Of a stretch of DNA of 64,000 bases, positions 1 to 10,900 are shown piece by piece. Within the stretch, counting starts at the first letter, position 1, and every line of letters starts with the position of its first letter. The notes under the pieces are model-generated. The model was not told where the DNA came from, made no database searches, and was given only the letters and a program-made list of their open reading frames with translations. The DNA lies in the NCBI RefSeq assembly GCF_029542085.1, contig NZ_CP107036.1, positions 2,108,001 through 2,172,000 on the forward strand, written 5' to 3'. The DNA comes from Sphingobacterium sp. ML3W (GTDB taxonomy: Bacteria > Bacteroidota > Bacteroidia > Sphingobacteriales > Sphingobacteriaceae). The translations under genes and the position numbers were made by a program.

Positions 1-1107
1 GTATTTATGAAGTAGACGCCCAAAATAAACGGCGGCATCATAACCCTTATAAGAAAACTCAGAAGGATCTACTTTATACAGTGATTTGTAATTTGATATA
101 AACTTTTTCGTATCACCGTCAGAATCATTGGCTAAGCTCGAAGAAGTGATCGTCAAACTATAAAAATCCATGTTTTCAAAATTTTCAAAGGAAAGTTTTG
201 AAAGATTTGGATGGCCATATAGCTTGAACTGGTTACCAGGATTCAAGAAACGCTCATCCATAGCATCCAACAATCCTTTGACCAAGTTCTTATTGGCAGT
301 TCCGGATACAACATGATTTGTTCCTGTCAGCACCAGGCTATTATTGAGCTCATTTAGGCTCATAACCGTTTTTACTTTTGCCTGTGCATTCGCCTTTGTG
401 ACCTCGCTGGCAAAATTGACCAGGAATTGTTTGCTTTCATCATCTCCGGCATCATAGATCAAAATCTGATCTCCATTATAATACTGATCAGCGACATATT
501 TTGCCATTGTTTCGGAATGGGTCCGTATCGATGGCGTCATGGACACCAAGTTAGGGACACTAAATTCCGAAGCCATCGTAGCCGCTAATGGAGACACCTG
601 GAGGACATTTTTATTCGCAAAGGTCTGTGCAAAACTTCTGATTTCCCGTGGGTAAACTGGACCGACAACAAGTGCAGCATCCTTTACCGTAGCCGCAGTT
701 CCCAAAGACGCATTGTAAGCTACATTATCGCGCGAGTCGATGACCTGCAAATCAAACAGCATTCCATCCTTAGCGATCTTGTCTAGGCCTGCTTGAAAAC
801 CCTGGTAAAAGTCCAATGCCAAAGCAGATCGCTCGACATCTTCAGTAGTCACCGTTTTAGCAATGCTATTTAGTTCAAACGGTAAAAGAAGTGCAATTTT
901 ATTGTTTTTAACCGAATGGCCATTTACATTTTGCACATCGCCAACTTTTACAGCAGGCTTATCTTTCTCACTGTTTGGTTTGGTGACAGCAGTTTGCTGT
1001 TCGCCCCGACTAGAAGAGGGCGAACGCAATACTGTGCTTTTTTTGGTTGTACAGCTGGCGAGGCATAATGCCACGAGTGCTGCAACCCATATTTTATTCC
1101 CACTCAA
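1..1107 (-). CDS. Periplasmic-binding-protein-like lipoprotein (partial, runs off the left edge)
   Basis: The reading frame is open on the minus strand from 1107 to the window edge, so the C-terminus is missing. The chosen start is a TTG at 1105-1107 overlapping the last codons of guaA. It gives a short basic start, a hydrophobic stretch and a lipobox (LASC, Cys at residue 19), so I infer a lipoprotein. After a Ser/Thr/Lys-rich linker the protein contains IALLLPF, then [10 protein letters not shown] and [13 protein letters not shown]. This pattern fits type-1 periplasmic binding proteins, such as branched-chain amino-acid binding proteins and the LpoA-like penicillin-binding-protein activators. 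No ATG fits the frame upstream. It is probably co-transcribed with guaA. The ligand is unknown; the fold call is fairly safe, the role is not. Confidence 0.75.
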   Translation of the reverse strand, partial: MSGNKIWVAALVALCLASCTTKKSTVLRSPSSSRGEQQTAVTKPNSEKDKPAVKVGDVQNVNGHSVKNNKIALLLPFELNSIAKTVTTEDVERSALALDFYQGFQAGLDKIAKDGMLFDLQVIDSRDNVAYNASLGTAATVKDAALVVGPVYPREIRSFAQTFANKNVLQVSPLAATMASEFSVPNLVSMTPSIRTHSETMAKYVADQYYNGDQILIYDAGDDESKQFLVNFASEVTKANAQAKVKTVMSLNELNNSLVLTGTNHVVSGTANKNLVKGLLDAMDERFLNPGNQFKLYGHPNLSKLSFENFENMDFYSLTITSSSLANDSDGDTKKFISNYKSLYKVDPSEFSYKGYDAAVYFGRLLHKY

Positions 1108-2644
1108 TCGTAGCGGGTGGTTTTGAACTGATATCATATACAACTCTGTTTATTCCTTTCACATGGTTGATAATTTCATTTGAAATTTTTGCCAACAGGT
1201 CATATGGTAGATGTATCCAATCTGCAGTCATTCCATCAAGAGACCCTACAGCTCTTAAGCTCACAACATGCTCGTAAGTACGTTCGTCACCCATTACCCC
1301 TACCGAACGCACAGGTAAAAAGATTGTACCAGCTTGCCATACTTTATCATACCATCCTGATTCCTTCAAGTTACTGATAAAGATTGCATCTGCTTCCTGA
1401 ACAATCCGTACTCTTTCGGCTGTAATATCACCTAAAATACGAATGGCTAAACCAGGACCTGGAAATGGATGTCTACCTAAAATCGCCTGATCTACCTCTA
1501 ATGCCTTCCCAACTCTTCTGACTTCGTCTTTAAATAAAGTCTTTAATGGTTCAACAACTTTCAGTTTCATAAAATCAGGCAAACCGCCGACATTATGGTG
1601 TGATTTTATTGTTGCTGAAGGTCCTTTAACCGAAACTGACTCAATGATATCGGGATAGATTGTACCTTGTCCCAACCATTTCGCTTCGATTCCTTCTGGT
1701 AATTCTTTTTGAATTTCCTTCGCAGCTTCATCAAACACATCAATAAAGGAATTACCAATGATCTTACGTTTTTCCTCAGGTTCAGAAACTCCTGCCAAGC
1801 GACCATAAAACAGATCTTTCGCATTAATTCCCTTAATATTTAAACCCATATTTTTGTAAGAATCCAATACCTGCTCATATTCATCTTTACGAAGTAAGCC
1901 ATGATCTACAAAAATACAATGTAATTTCTGTCCGATTGCATGGTGTAACAATACTGCGGCAACAGTAGAATCTACACCTCCAGATAAAGCCATGATCACA
2001 TGGTCATTACCCAACTGCTCTTTCAGTGATGCTACAGTAGTCTCCACAAATGCATCTGGAGTCCAGTCCTGCGCACAACCACAGATACCAACAACGAAGT
2101 TTTTCAACAAAATAGCACCATCTGTACTATGTGTTACCTCTGGGTGAAACTGTATACCAAAAGTACGTGTACCCTTAACCTGATATGCTGCAACACGCAC
2201 TTTGTCTGTGCTGGCAATAATATCAAAATTTGCTGGTACCTCTTTGATCGTATCGCCATGCGACATCCATACCTGAGACTGCACAGGTACACCTGCCAAT
2301 AATTCATTTTCATTATTGACAAATTGCAGATTTGCGCGACCATACTCACGGATTTCAGATGGCAATACATCTCCGCCCGATTGTTGAGCAATGTATTGTG
2401 CACCATAACACACTCCTAAAAGTGGAAAACGCTCCTGAATAGCGACAAAATCAATTTGAGGTGCATCCTCTTGTCGAACGGAAAAGGGACTTCCTGAGAA
2501 TATAACACCTTTCACAGATTCGTCAAAATCTGGCAATTTATTAAACGGGTGTATCTCACAATACACATTTAGTTCTCTGACACGTCTTGCAATTAATTGC
2601 GTGTACTGAGACCCGAAGTCTAGAATGATAATTTTTTCTGGCAT
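1094..2644 (-). CDS. guaA: GMP synthase (glutamine-hydrolysing)
   Basis: Converts XMP to GMP using ATP and glutamine, the last step of guanine nucleotide synthesis in the cytoplasm. At 516 residues it is the usual length for a fused GMP synthase. The N-terminal class-I amidotransferase domain shows the nucleophile Cys79 in GVCYGAQ and the His167-Glu169 pair in FHPEVTHS. The ATP-pyrophosphatase P-loop SGGVDS lies at 221-226, and the C-terminal dimerisation domain ends normally in TIEWE. The gene follows pyrF on the same strand, so two nucleotide-biosynthesis genes are adjacent. Its 3' end overlaps the start of the next lipoprotein gene by 14 bases. Confidence 0.98.
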   Translation of the reverse strand: MPEKIIILDFGSQYTQLIARRVRELNVYCEIHPFNKLPDFDESVKGVIFSGSPFSVRQEDAPQIDFVAIQERFPLLGVCYGAQYIAQQSGGDVLPSEIREYGRANLQFVNNENELLAGVPVQSQVWMSHGDTIKEVPANFDIIASTDKVRVAAYQVKGTRTFGIQFHPEVTHSTDGAILLKNFVVGICGCAQDWTPDAFVETTVASLKEQLGNDHVIMALSGGVDSTVAAVLLHHAIGQKLHCIFVDHGLLRKDEYEQVLDSYKNMGLNIKGINAKDLFYGRLAGVSEPEEKRKIIGNSFIDVFDEAAKEIQKELPEGIEAKWLGQGTIYPDIIESVSVKGPSATIKSHHNVGGLPDFMKLKVVEPLKTLFKDEVRRVGKALEVDQAILGRHPFPGPGLAIRILGDITAERVRIVQEADAIFISNLKESGWYDKVWQAGTIFLPVRSVGVMGDERTYEHVVSLRAVGSLDGMTADWIHLPYDLLAKISNEIINHVKGINRVVYDISSKPPATIEWE

Positions 2645-2686
2645 GCTGCAAAGGTAAGTATTACGAATGAATTATTAAATGTCAAA

Positions 2687-3523
2687 TCAGGAAATAATAC
2701 CTGCTTTTAACAGTTCAATTTCCATTTCTTTTTGTAGTTTTAGGGCCTCTTCACGTGCGCGTTCTGCAAAATCACGTCCTTTCGAAGCATATATAATTCC
2801 TCTTGTGCTATTGACCAAGAGTCCACAGTCTTTATTCATACCATATTTGCAAACATCTTCCAATGACCCCCCCTGTGCACCGACCCCCGGTACCAATAGG
2901 AAATGTTCTGGAGCATGCTCACGAATTTTAATAAAGCCTTCCCCTCTCGTTGCACCGACCACATACATTAAATTGTCGGTACTGCCCCAGGTATTTACTT
3001 TATCGATGACTTGTTCAAATAACTGAAGCCCTTCCTTGTTTTCAAAATTCTGAAAATCTAAACTTCCCTCATTAGAGGTCAAGGCTAATACAATAGCCCA
3101 TTTATCTTTGAACTCCAAAAAAGGTGTAACCGAATCTTTTCCCATGTAAGGAGCAATGGTTATGCTATCAAATCCTAAACCGGAGTTTGACTCATCAAAA
3201 AAAGCCATAGCATAACGACCTGAAGTATTTCCAATATCACCCCGTTTGGCATCAGCAATACTAAAACAATCTTTCGGTAATGCTGCCCAAGTTTTTTGAA
3301 GCGACTGCCACCCTTTTAATCCGTAACATTCATAAAAGGCAATATTGGGCTTATAAGCGACACATAAATCAGCTGTAGCATCAATAATAGCTTTATTGAA
3401 ACTATAGATCGGATCCTCATCATCCAAAAGGTGCTCAGGAATCTTAGTAAGGTCTGTGTCCAATCCGACACATAAAAACGAACGTTTCTCTTTAATTTGA
3501 TGGATAAGTTCTGCTCTGGTCAT
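2687..3523 (-). CDS. pyrF: Orotidine 5'-phosphate decarboxylase (long, type 2 form)
   Basis: Decarboxylates OMP to UMP in de novo pyrimidine synthesis. The 278-residue length and the start FLCVGLDTD match the longer bacterial subfamily. The catalytic Lys93 lies in [10 protein letters not shown] (residues 91-100). A phosphate-binding segment is visible as VPGVGAQGG, followed by [10 protein letters not shown]. It sits between the thioredoxin-like gene and guaA on the same strand, with spacing of about 20 and 42 bases, compatible with one transcript. Confidence 0.97.
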   Translation of the reverse strand: MTRAELIHQIKEKRSFLCVGLDTDLTKIPEHLLDDEDPIYSFNKAIIDATADLCVAYKPNIAFYECYGLKGWQSLQKTWAALPKDCFSIADAKRGDIGNTSGRYAMAFFDESNSGLGFDSITIAPYMGKDSVTPFLEFKDKWAIVLALTSNEGSLDFQNFENKEGLQLFEQVIDKVNTWGSTDNLMYVVGATRGEGFIKIREHAPEHFLLVPGVGAQGGSLEDVCKYGMNKDCGLLVNSTRGIIYASKGRDFAERAREEALKLQKEMEIELLKAGIIS

Positions 3524-3542
3524 GCTAATGTATAGATCGTAA

Positions 3543-4136
3543 TTATTTATTGATTAAATCTTGAATAAAGGTTGCCACATCGGGTGTAGAGTAATCGGCC
3601 ATACCCTCATGCCGTGTCGCTAACTTGCCATCCTTGCCCAAAATCACGGTACTTGGAATAGACTCTGAAAGCCATTCTTTGGGAATATCGCTGTTTGGGT
3701 AACTAATCGGCAAGGTTAACTTCTCATTCTTGACAAAAGCAGCAGCCTTCTCTTTATCACCCTCTATCTCCACAATCAGAAATACAATATTCGGATTGTC
3801 CTTAAATTTATCGTAAAGCACATTAATAGAAGGCATCTCGGCTCGGCATGGCCCACACCAAGTCGCCCAAAAGTTGATAAAAACGACCTTACCCTTTAAG
3901 TCCGCTACTTGAATGGTTTCGCCCATCGGATTAACAAAAGAAACGGTGTTGCTGACAGGTTTCGCTACAGCATCAATTGGCTCGGCAACCTCTTTTGGTG
4001 CTTCCAATGTCGGTTTAAATAAACCGATTTTCATCAGCATCTGTTGAAAATAGCTCCTACTCGTCGGCCATATTAATAAACCAATAAGTAGTACAAATAC
4101 AACATTCCCGATTATCTTTTTTGTTTTTGGATTCAT
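3543..4136 (-). CDS. TlpA/ResA-like membrane-anchored thiol-disulfide oxidoreductase
   Basis: A 197-residue protein with one N-terminal membrane segment (about residues 9-24) followed by a linker and a thioredoxin fold. The redox motif WCGPC is at 93-97 in [16 protein letters not shown], and the cis-Pro region is [12 protein letters not shown]. By family this is an envelope reductant facing the periplasm (TlpA/ResA type), used in cytochrome c or disulfide maintenance. The substrate cannot be told from the neighbours, which are housekeeping genes. It lies 19 bases upstream of pyrF on the same strand. Confidence 0.88.
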   Translation of the reverse strand: MNPKTKKIIGNVVFVLLIGLLIWPTSRSYFQQMLMKIGLFKPTLEAPKEVAEPIDAVAKPVSNTVSFVNPMGETIQVADLKGKVVFINFWATWCGPCRAEMPSINVLYDKFKDNPNIVFLIVEIEGDKEKAAAFVKNEKLTLPISYPNSDIPKEWLSESIPSTVILGKDGKLATRHEGMADYSTPDVATFIQDLINK

Positions 4137-4155
4137 AAAGAATAATTACGGCAGA

Positions 4156-4899
4156 TTAAGCGTCAAATTTGTCCAACAATTTTAGCAAAGTCGCAAAGTC
4201 TTTTGGATAAGGCGCCTCAAACACCATCTTCACACCATTCAATTCAAACTCAACATGTTTGGCATGTAGGGCAAAACGTTTCATGATCGGTTGCTCCTCC
4301 TCATCCTTGGATAAGGTATAGCCCCTTTTCTTTATTTGTGACAAATAAACGGGTTTACCGCGGTACATGCTATCTCCTACGATTGCAGCGTGCTGCGTTG
4401 CCAAGTGGATACGGATTTGGTGCATACGTCCGGTAATCGGTTTACACTCCACCAAGGTGTAATTCTTATAGTATTTAAGCGAATTAAAGATAGTTTCGGC
4501 TGGTTTACCATTGGCACGGTCAATAGAGACACTTTTGTTGCCCTGATTCAAAATAGGCAAATCAACCACGAGATCCTGAAAAGTGTGTGTACCACCAATG
4601 ATTGCATGGTAGATCTTGTTAACTCTCCTTTTTTCGAATGCAATGGAAATCGAGCGGTAAGTTTCCGGATTTTTCGCAATCAATAAAATACCTGAAGTCT
4701 CCTTATCCAAACGATGGCAGACTTGAGCGTCAGCATGATATTTCTTTGCCAAACGGAGAATGTTAATCTCTCCCCCCTCCCTTTCGTCCAAAGAAGCAAC
4801 AAAAGGTGGTTTATTTATAACAATCAAATTTTCATCCTCATGGATTATTAATTCTGAAAATTTGGGAAATTTAAATAGACGGGTTTCATTCTGTATCAT
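4156..4899 (-). CDS. RluA-family RNA pseudouridine synthase
   Basis: Isomerises uridine to pseudouridine in rRNA or tRNA. The catalytic Asp is in the family signature HRLDKETSGIL, preceded by the VINKPPFVAS segment, and GRMHQIRIHLA follows. I chose the ATG at 4899 (247 residues), which begins MIQNETRLFKF. An in-frame ATG at 4938 would add 13 hydrophobic residues not typical of the family. There is no S4 domain, so this is a short RluA-type enzyme of unknown target site. It is divergent from panB. Confidence 0.9.
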   Translation of the reverse strand: MIQNETRLFKFPKFSELIIHEDENLIVINKPPFVASLDEREGGEINILRLAKKYHADAQVCHRLDKETSGILLIAKNPETYRSISIAFEKRRVNKIYHAIIGGTHTFQDLVVDLPILNQGNKSVSIDRANGKPAETIFNSLKYYKNYTLVECKPITGRMHQIRIHLATQHAAIVGDSMYRGKPVYLSQIKKRGYTLSKDEEEQPIMKRFALHAKHVEFELNGVKMVFEAPYPKDFATLLKLLDKFDA

Positions 4900-4930
4900 T
4901 TTACAAAAATACAAAACACAAGGCAGAATA

Positions 4931-4962
4931 TTGGCCAATGTATGATAAAAACCTTACTTTTG
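4931..4962 (+). promoter_or_regulatory. Candidate Bacteroidota-type promoter for panB
   Basis: TTG at 4931-4933 and an exact TAnnTTTG match (TACTTTTG) at 4955-4962 are separated by 21 bases. The ATG of panB follows 20 bases later. The -33 element lacks the first T of TTTG, so the match is good but not perfect. Confidence 0.5.
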
Positions 4963-4982
4963 GGCATATAATATAAGTTAAG

Positions 4983-5798
4983 ATGTCTGTAAACAAAGAA
5001 ATAAAACGAGTAAGCACAGCGATGCTACAAGCAATGAAAGACCGCAAAGAGAAGATTTCTATGCTGACGAGCTACGATTACTCCATGGCCAAAATGGTGG
5101 ACAGCGCTGGTGTGGATGTCATTCTAATCGGAGATTCTGCAGCCAATGTATTCGCCGGCTATGAAACTACCCTGCCCATTACCCTCGACAATATGATCTA
5201 TCACGCAGCAGCAGTTGCCCGGGGTACCGAACGCGCCATGGTCTTAGCAGACTTACCTTTTGGTAGCTATCAAGGCTCGGCCAATGAGGCTTATAATGCT
5301 GCTGTTCGCATGATGAAGGAATCTGGTGCCCACGCCCTGAAATTAGAAGGTGGCCTAGAGATCATCGAAAATATCAGAAAAATTATTTCCGGTGGAATCC
5401 CCGTTTGTGGACATTTGGGCTTAACACCGCAATCCATTAATAAGTTTGGAAATTTTGGTGTACGTGCCAAAGAGGAACAAGAAGCAGCCAAGCTTATGGA
5501 AGATGCCTTAGCCCTACAAGAAGCAGGTTGTTTTGCCATCGTATTGGAGAAAATTCCAGCAGCTCTAGCAAAGACAGTAACCGAAAAATTGGCTATTCCA
5601 ACAATTGGAATCGGTGCTGGCGCAGATTGTGATGGACAAGTGCTCGTGATCAATGACATGTTGGGCATGAATGCTGACTTTAAACCTAAGTTTATGCGGC
5701 ATTTCGCCAATCTACATGAGCAGATCACTACAGCAGTAAGTAATTATGTAGCTGAAGTCAAAGCAGTCCAATATCCAAACACTGAAGAACAATACTAA
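4983..5798 (+). CDS. panB: 3-methyl-2-oxobutanoate hydroxymethyltransferase
   Basis: First committed step of pantothenate (vitamin B5) and CoA synthesis: transfers a hydroxymethyl group from methylene-tetrahydrofolate to 2-oxoisovalerate. The 271 residues carry the expected signatures: KISMLTSYDYSMAKMVDSAGVDVILIGDS cut into its known blocks, the metal-binding Asp of GDS, the KLEGG block, and GHLGLTPQS. The C-terminal IPTIGIGAGADCDGQVLV segment is also typical. panC and panE are not adjacent. A small membrane-protein gene follows 10 bases downstream. Confidence 0.97.
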   Translation: MSVNKEIKRVSTAMLQAMKDRKEKISMLTSYDYSMAKMVDSAGVDVILIGDSAANVFAGYETTLPITLDNMIYHAAAVARGTERAMVLADLPFGSYQGSANEAYNAAVRMMKESGAHALKLEGGLEIIENIRKIISGGIPVCGHLGLTPQSINKFGNFGVRAKEEQEAAKLMEDALALQEAGCFAIVLEKIPAALAKTVTEKLAIPTIGIGAGADCDGQVLVINDMLGMNADFKPKFMRHFANLHEQITTAVSNYVAEVKAVQYPNTEEQY

Positions 5799-5808
5799 GT
5801 AAAGCGCT

Positions 5809-6411
5809 ATGAGATTGTTGATTATAGGACTAATTCTCCTTGTGGCCTATCTGATGCTTCGAAAAAAGTTTAATTTTTTCGAAGCATCAGACACGAGTTC
5901 CAAAAACTTAAAATCGGGATTCCAATTGATAGAAGCACCAGCTGCTCTTATTCAATCCACCTTAAAGAAAACAATCTCCAATGTCATCATGGGCCTGGTG
6001 CTGATCCTCATCACGGTGTTACTCTTTGTCAAAATTAAAATCGTGTTGCTTCTCCTCCCCATAGCCTTCTTTTTAATTGGATACCTCTTTCTTTTCAACA
6101 ATCACTTCAGCAAGATCAAAAGCCAACAGATCTGGTTTAACGCCAAAACAAATGAAGTTTTTGTTGAGCAGCTTAAGGCAGAAAACTATGCTTTTAACAT
6201 TTTCCAAGATGTACGAGCTGTACAAAAGATTGAATCTGTCCAAACAACAAGAGGTTTACTCTATGGCTATTATCGGATAAAACTAAAAGATCAGCTCTTA
6301 GAAATCCCCTATTTACTGGCTGAAAATAAACCGACCAACAATCTGTTTTTTGATACGCTTACCCAAAACTTTAAAATTGAAACACAGAAAAGAATTTTCC
6401 CAATCATTTAA
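5809..6411 (+). CDS. Hypothetical membrane protein
   Basis: A 200-residue protein I do not recognise. It begins with a membrane segment (about residues 2-17). Two more hydrophobic stretches lie at roughly 60-79 and 82-100, the latter rich in Leu and Phe. The remaining 100 residues are polar and probably form a soluble domain. It starts 10 bases after panB and is likely co-transcribed, but nothing in the sequence links it to pantothenate synthesis. Confidence 0.7.
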   Translation: MRLLIIGLILLVAYLMLRKKFNFFEASDTSSKNLKSGFQLIEAPAALIQSTLKKTISNVIMGLVLILITVLLFVKIKIVLLLLPIAFFLIGYLFLFNNHFSKIKSQQIWFNAKTNEVFVEQLKAENYAFNIFQDVRAVQKIESVQTTRGLLYGYYRIKLKDQLLEIPYLLAENKPTNNLFFDTLTQNFKIETQKRIFPII

Positions 6412-6496
6412 CACTTAGTAAATTGCAAATACAAAAGAAAAATGGTACATTTAGGTTAATCAATAATACATTGTTAAAACCAAAATATTTTATACT

Positions 6497-6652
6497 ATGG
6501 GAAAAGGTGATATCAAAACCAGAAGAGGAAAAATATCAAATGGTTCTTTTGGAAAAAGAAGGCCACATTTATCGAAAGCTTCCATCAAGCCGAAAGTAGG
6601 TGATGCAGCACCAAAAGAAGTTGAACAGAAAGCAGCTAAAACGAAAAAATAG
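6497..6652 (+). CDS. Small ribosomal subunit protein bTHX
   Basis: A 51-residue very basic protein starting MGKGDIKTRRGKI and continuing NGSFGKRRP, the hallmark of the small 30S protein THX (bTHX) first known from Thermus and widespread in Bacteroidota. It binds 16S rRNA at the head of the small subunit. The Lys/Ala-rich tail (KAAKTKK) is a common extension. A clear hairpin terminator follows within 10 bases, so it is probably a short independent transcript. Confidence 0.9.
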   Translation: MGKGDIKTRRGKISNGSFGKRRPHLSKASIKPKVGDAAPKEVEQKAAKTKK

Positions 6653-6660
6653 TACACATA

Positions 6661-6688
6661 AAGCTAGAACAGGTTTCTAGCTTTTTTT
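6661..6688 (+). terminator. Intrinsic terminator after the bTHX gene
   Basis: Perfect 9-bp stem AAGCTAGAA / TTCTAGCTT with a 5-base loop, followed by a run of T. Confidence 0.85.
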
Positions 6689-6837
6689 ATAGCATGTAGT
6701 CCCATTAGTGGATATACGGGCAAATTCATTGTTATCTTGTAGTCTGTATTGTAAAATCCTTTTGACAACCGGTATCATCATTAGAATAAACCTATCTTTA
6801 TCCGTCAAATCAAAAAACCACATAAGGACTATACCGC

Positions 6838-7899
6838 ATGAATAAAAAAACGACCCTCTACATCATTTTAGCCTGTGCTGTCATTGGAGGGGGATATTTC
6901 CTCTTAAATCCAAAAAAAGACAAGAAAGAAAGCGATAAATCTGCTATCAGAAAGGATGCCCCTATCCCTGCACAGGCGATTATTGCAAAGTCATCTGTAG
7001 CGGATCGTTCCATCAATTTGTCTGGAAGTATTGATGCCGAAGAAAAGGTGGAGATCAGAAGCGAAGTCAGTGGTCGAATTACAAAAATCTACTTTTCTGA
7101 GGGGCAGCGAATCCAACAAGGACAGCCCTTGATCAAGATTGATGATATCGAGCTACAGGCGCAGATTAAACAGGCGCAAACAACAAATCAGTTAAATGCC
7201 GAAAATGAGCGTCGTGCAAAACTTTTGCTCCAAAAGGGCGCGATCAGCCAGGAAGAATTTGATATCGCCAGTGCAGCACTTAAAACTTCGCAGGCCCAGA
7301 TCCAGCTGATTCAGGCACAGATTTCCAAAACAACCATACGTGCACCATTTAGCGGGATGATCGGCTTAAGGAATATTTCCGTTGGTGCTATCGTCTCATC
7401 CAATACGCTAATCGCAAATTTGGTCAAGGACAATTCAGTTAAGATTACCTTCGCTATTCCAGAGAAATACAGCAACGTCGTCAAACTAAACACTCCCATC
7501 GAATTTAGTGTTGCCAATGACCCTACAGTCATCAAAGCAAATATCTATGCCATAGAGCCTGAAGTATCCCTGAATACCCGCACCCTGACTGTCCGTGCGC
7601 GGGCAGCAAATGAACAAGGTCGACTTCGGGTAGGGTCTTTTGTCAATGTCATCCTTCCGATAGAAGTGGAAAACGACGCTATCGCTATCCCAACAGAAGC
7701 GATCGTTCCGGTCCAAGATGGAAAAAAAGTCTTTATATTACAGAATGGACTGGCCAAAGAAACCAAAGTTGAAACTGGCGCCCGCACCGATAAGGAGATT
7801 GTTATCCTATCGGGTATAAGTGCTGGAGATACCGTATTGACAACAGGTGTTCTCGCATTAAAAGATGGAGTGAAGGTTAAAGTATCATTAGCTAACTAA
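6838..7899 (+). CDS. RND efflux periplasmic adaptor (membrane fusion protein)
   Basis: A 353-residue HlyD/AcrA-type adaptor that would bridge the inner-membrane RND pump and TolC. It has an N-terminal membrane anchor (about residues 5-23), a biotinyl-lipoyl half-motif (EVSGRITKIYFSEGQRI), a coiled coil (about residues 110-165) and a returning lipoyl half (TIRAPFSGMIGLRNISVGAIV). The beta-barrel and membrane-proximal domains follow, ending VKVSLAN. It lies 6 bases before the pump gene. No lipobox Cys was seen, so anchoring is probably by the N-terminal helix. Confidence 0.94.
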   Translation: MNKKTTLYIILACAVIGGGYFLLNPKKDKKESDKSAIRKDAPIPAQAIIAKSSVADRSINLSGSIDAEEKVEIRSEVSGRITKIYFSEGQRIQQGQPLIKIDDIELQAQIKQAQTTNQLNAENERRAKLLLQKGAISQEEFDIASAALKTSQAQIQLIQAQISKTTIRAPFSGMIGLRNISVGAIVSSNTLIANLVKDNSVKITFAIPEKYSNVVKLNTPIEFSVANDPTVIKANIYAIEPEVSLNTRTLTVRARAANEQGRLRVGSFVNVILPIEVENDAIAIPTEAIVPVQDGKKVFILQNGLAKETKVETGARTDKEIVILSGISAGDTVLTTGVLALKDGVKVKVSLAN

Positions 7900-7905
7900 C
7901 TGTAC

Positions 7906-10900
7906 ATGAATTTATCTGCCGTTTTTATTAAGCGCCCTGTGCTAACCATTGTCGTCAATATTACGATTATTCTATTTGGCTACATTGGCTTTAGCTTTCT
8001 GGGTGTGCGTGAATACCCTTCCATTGATCCGGCGATCGTATCGGTGCGCACCAACTATGCTGGTGCCAATCCCGATATTATCGAATCCCAGATCACCGAG
8101 CCTTTAGAGAAAGCGATTAACTCCATCGATGGTATCCGCAACATATCCTCCTCCAGCAATCAGGGATCCAGCAATATCACCATCGAATTTGATTTAAAGA
8201 AAAATCTGGAAGAGGCCGCCAATGACGTCCGTGACAAGGTGTCCCAAGCAGTGAGAAGTTTGCCTCAGGATATCGATGCTCCTCCCGTTGTGTCAAAAGC
8301 CGATGCGGACTCCGACCCCATCATTACGCTCACCTTGCAAAGCGAAACGAGGGATAAACTATCATTGAGCGACTATGCCGAAAATGTTATCTCCGAAAGA
8401 TTACAGACCATCCCCGGCGTCAGTAGCACGCAAATCTATGGTCAAAAACGATATGCCATGCGGCTATGGCTCAACCCCGACCGGATGGCAGCCTACGGCA
8501 TTACCGCCTCCGATATTCGTACCGCACTAAATAACCAAAATGTTGAATTACCTTCTGGTAAAATTGTTGGTAATACCACCGAATTAACTGTAAAAACAGT
8601 AGGAAACCTTTCAACACCGGAGCAATTTAACAATATTGTCCTAAAAGCAGATAGTACGCGCTTGGTTAAGTTTATAGACATTGGCCGTGCCGAAATTGAC
8701 GCAGAAAATTTAGAGACCAAAATGGTCAGTAATGGCAAACAACTGGTCGGCGTTGCCATTATTCCACAGCCAGGTACAAATTACCTTGATATAGCCGACA
8801 ATTTTTACAAGATGCTCGATCAGATGAAAGAAGATATCCCACAGGATATCAGTATCAATATCGCATCCGACAACACCAAATTCATCAAAAAATCCGTTGT
8901 AGAGGTTGCTGAGACCTTACTGATTTCCATCGTCTTGGTTACGCTGATCATCTATTTCTTCTTTCGCGACTGGGGAATAGCCTTGCGACCGCTATTGGAT
9001 ATCCCAGTTTCATTGATCGCGACTTTTTTTATCATGTACATTTTTGGCTTTTCGATCAATGTACTTACCCTGCTTGCAATTGTATTGGCCACAGGGCTCG
9101 TAGTCGATGATGGGATTGTCGTTACCGAAAACATTTTTAAGAAAGTTGAAGAAGGCATGTCCCCTATTGAAGCTGCTTTAAAGGGCTCAAAGGAGATTTT
9201 CTTTGCTGTTATTTCCATTTCCATTACACTTGCTTCTGTTTTCTTACCTGTCATATTTCTGGAGGGATTCGTCGGCCGACTGTTTCGGGAATTCGGTGTG
9301 GTCATCGCGTCGGCTGTATTGGTATCAGCCTTTGTTTCACTGACGTTGACTCCTATGCTTAATGCTTACCTGATTAAGGGCGGCGGTCACAAAAAGACCC
9401 GCTTTTATGAATGGACTGAACCGATGTTTGTGAAAATGAACAAAGGTTACGCCAATTCCCTGGATAAATTCATGAAATTCAAATGGATAAGCTTCCCCAT
9501 CTTATTGATCTGTTTTGTCATCATTGCGGTGATTTTCTCCTCGATCAAAAAAGAAACAGCTCCTTATGACGACCGGAGTGCCATAATGGTCAATGTTACT
9601 GGACCCGAGGGAGCAACCTATGAATACATGGATCGTTATATGCAGGAACTGGATAAACTGGTTTACGATTCGATTCCGGAAAATAAGATCAGTTTGAATA
9701 TCACCTCTCCAGGTTTCGGGGCAAGTTCTGTCAACTCTGGGCGTATTCGGATGACCCTGGTCGATCCGGAAGAACGCACAAGGTCACAAGATGATGTTGC
9801 AAAAGAGCTGACCAAATGGACAAAAAAATACGATGGGGTACGTGTCAATGTATCGCAGACGCCAACCATTTCAATGAACCGTCGAGGCGGTTTACCAGTG
9901 CAATATATTATTCAGGCACAAAACTTTGAAAAGCTTCAGGAAAAAATACCGGAATTTATGAATGAGGTGAATAATGATCCGACATTCTCAACAACAGATA
10001 TCAATCTGAAGTTTAACAAACCCGAACTTCATGTCGAGATCGATCGCTTAAAAGCCTTAAGTATGGGCGTATCTGTACTCGATGTATCCCAATCCCTTCA
10101 ATTATTGTTAAGCGGTCAGCGTTTTGCTTATTTTATGCGTGATGGCAAGCAATATCAGGTGATTGGGCAGGTTGATAACAATAGACGGGCAACACCAACA
10201 GATCTGACTTCAATTTATGTGCGCAATAATATCGGACAGCTCATACAACTCGATAACGTTGTCAATGTCAAAGAAGAAAGTAGTCCGCCTCAACTATACC
10301 ACAATAATCGGTATATGTCTGCGACAGTGTCTGCAGGCTTGGCTCCGGGCATGAGTATGAGTGACGGTATCGCTGCAATGGATCGTATCAAGGAGAAAGT
10401 ATTGGATCAAAGTTTTACCACTGACCTCAGTGGCGAATCCCGTGATTTCGTCGAAAGTAGTTCCAATACTCTATTTGCTTTTGGATTGGCCCTACTGTTG
10501 ATCTATTTGATATTAGCAGCTCAGTTTGAAAGCTTCCTAGATCCTTTTATCATCATCCTTACAGTCCCAATGGCTGTCGCCGGTGCACTGATCAGTCTAT
10601 GGTTATTTGATCAGACCTGGAATATATTCAGCCAGATCGGAACCATTATGTTGATAGGTCTCGTGACGAAAAACGGGATCTTGATTGTTGAATTTGCCAA
10701 CCAGATGCGGGAAGAAGGTATGGAAAAATTTGAAGCGATCATGCACTCGGCCGAATCACGCTTGCGACCGATCTTAATGACCAGTCTGGCCATTGCACTC
10801 GGTGCATTACCCATTGCGATGTCCCTAGGTGCGGCCTCTACGAGCCGTATAGGTATGGGGGTTGTCATCGTCGGTGGTACCATATTCTCGTTGATACTGA

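Noticed and set aside
863-1126. An open frame on the plus strand opposite the first lipoprotein gene
   Set aside because: It is antisense to a well-supported coding frame and has no family features.
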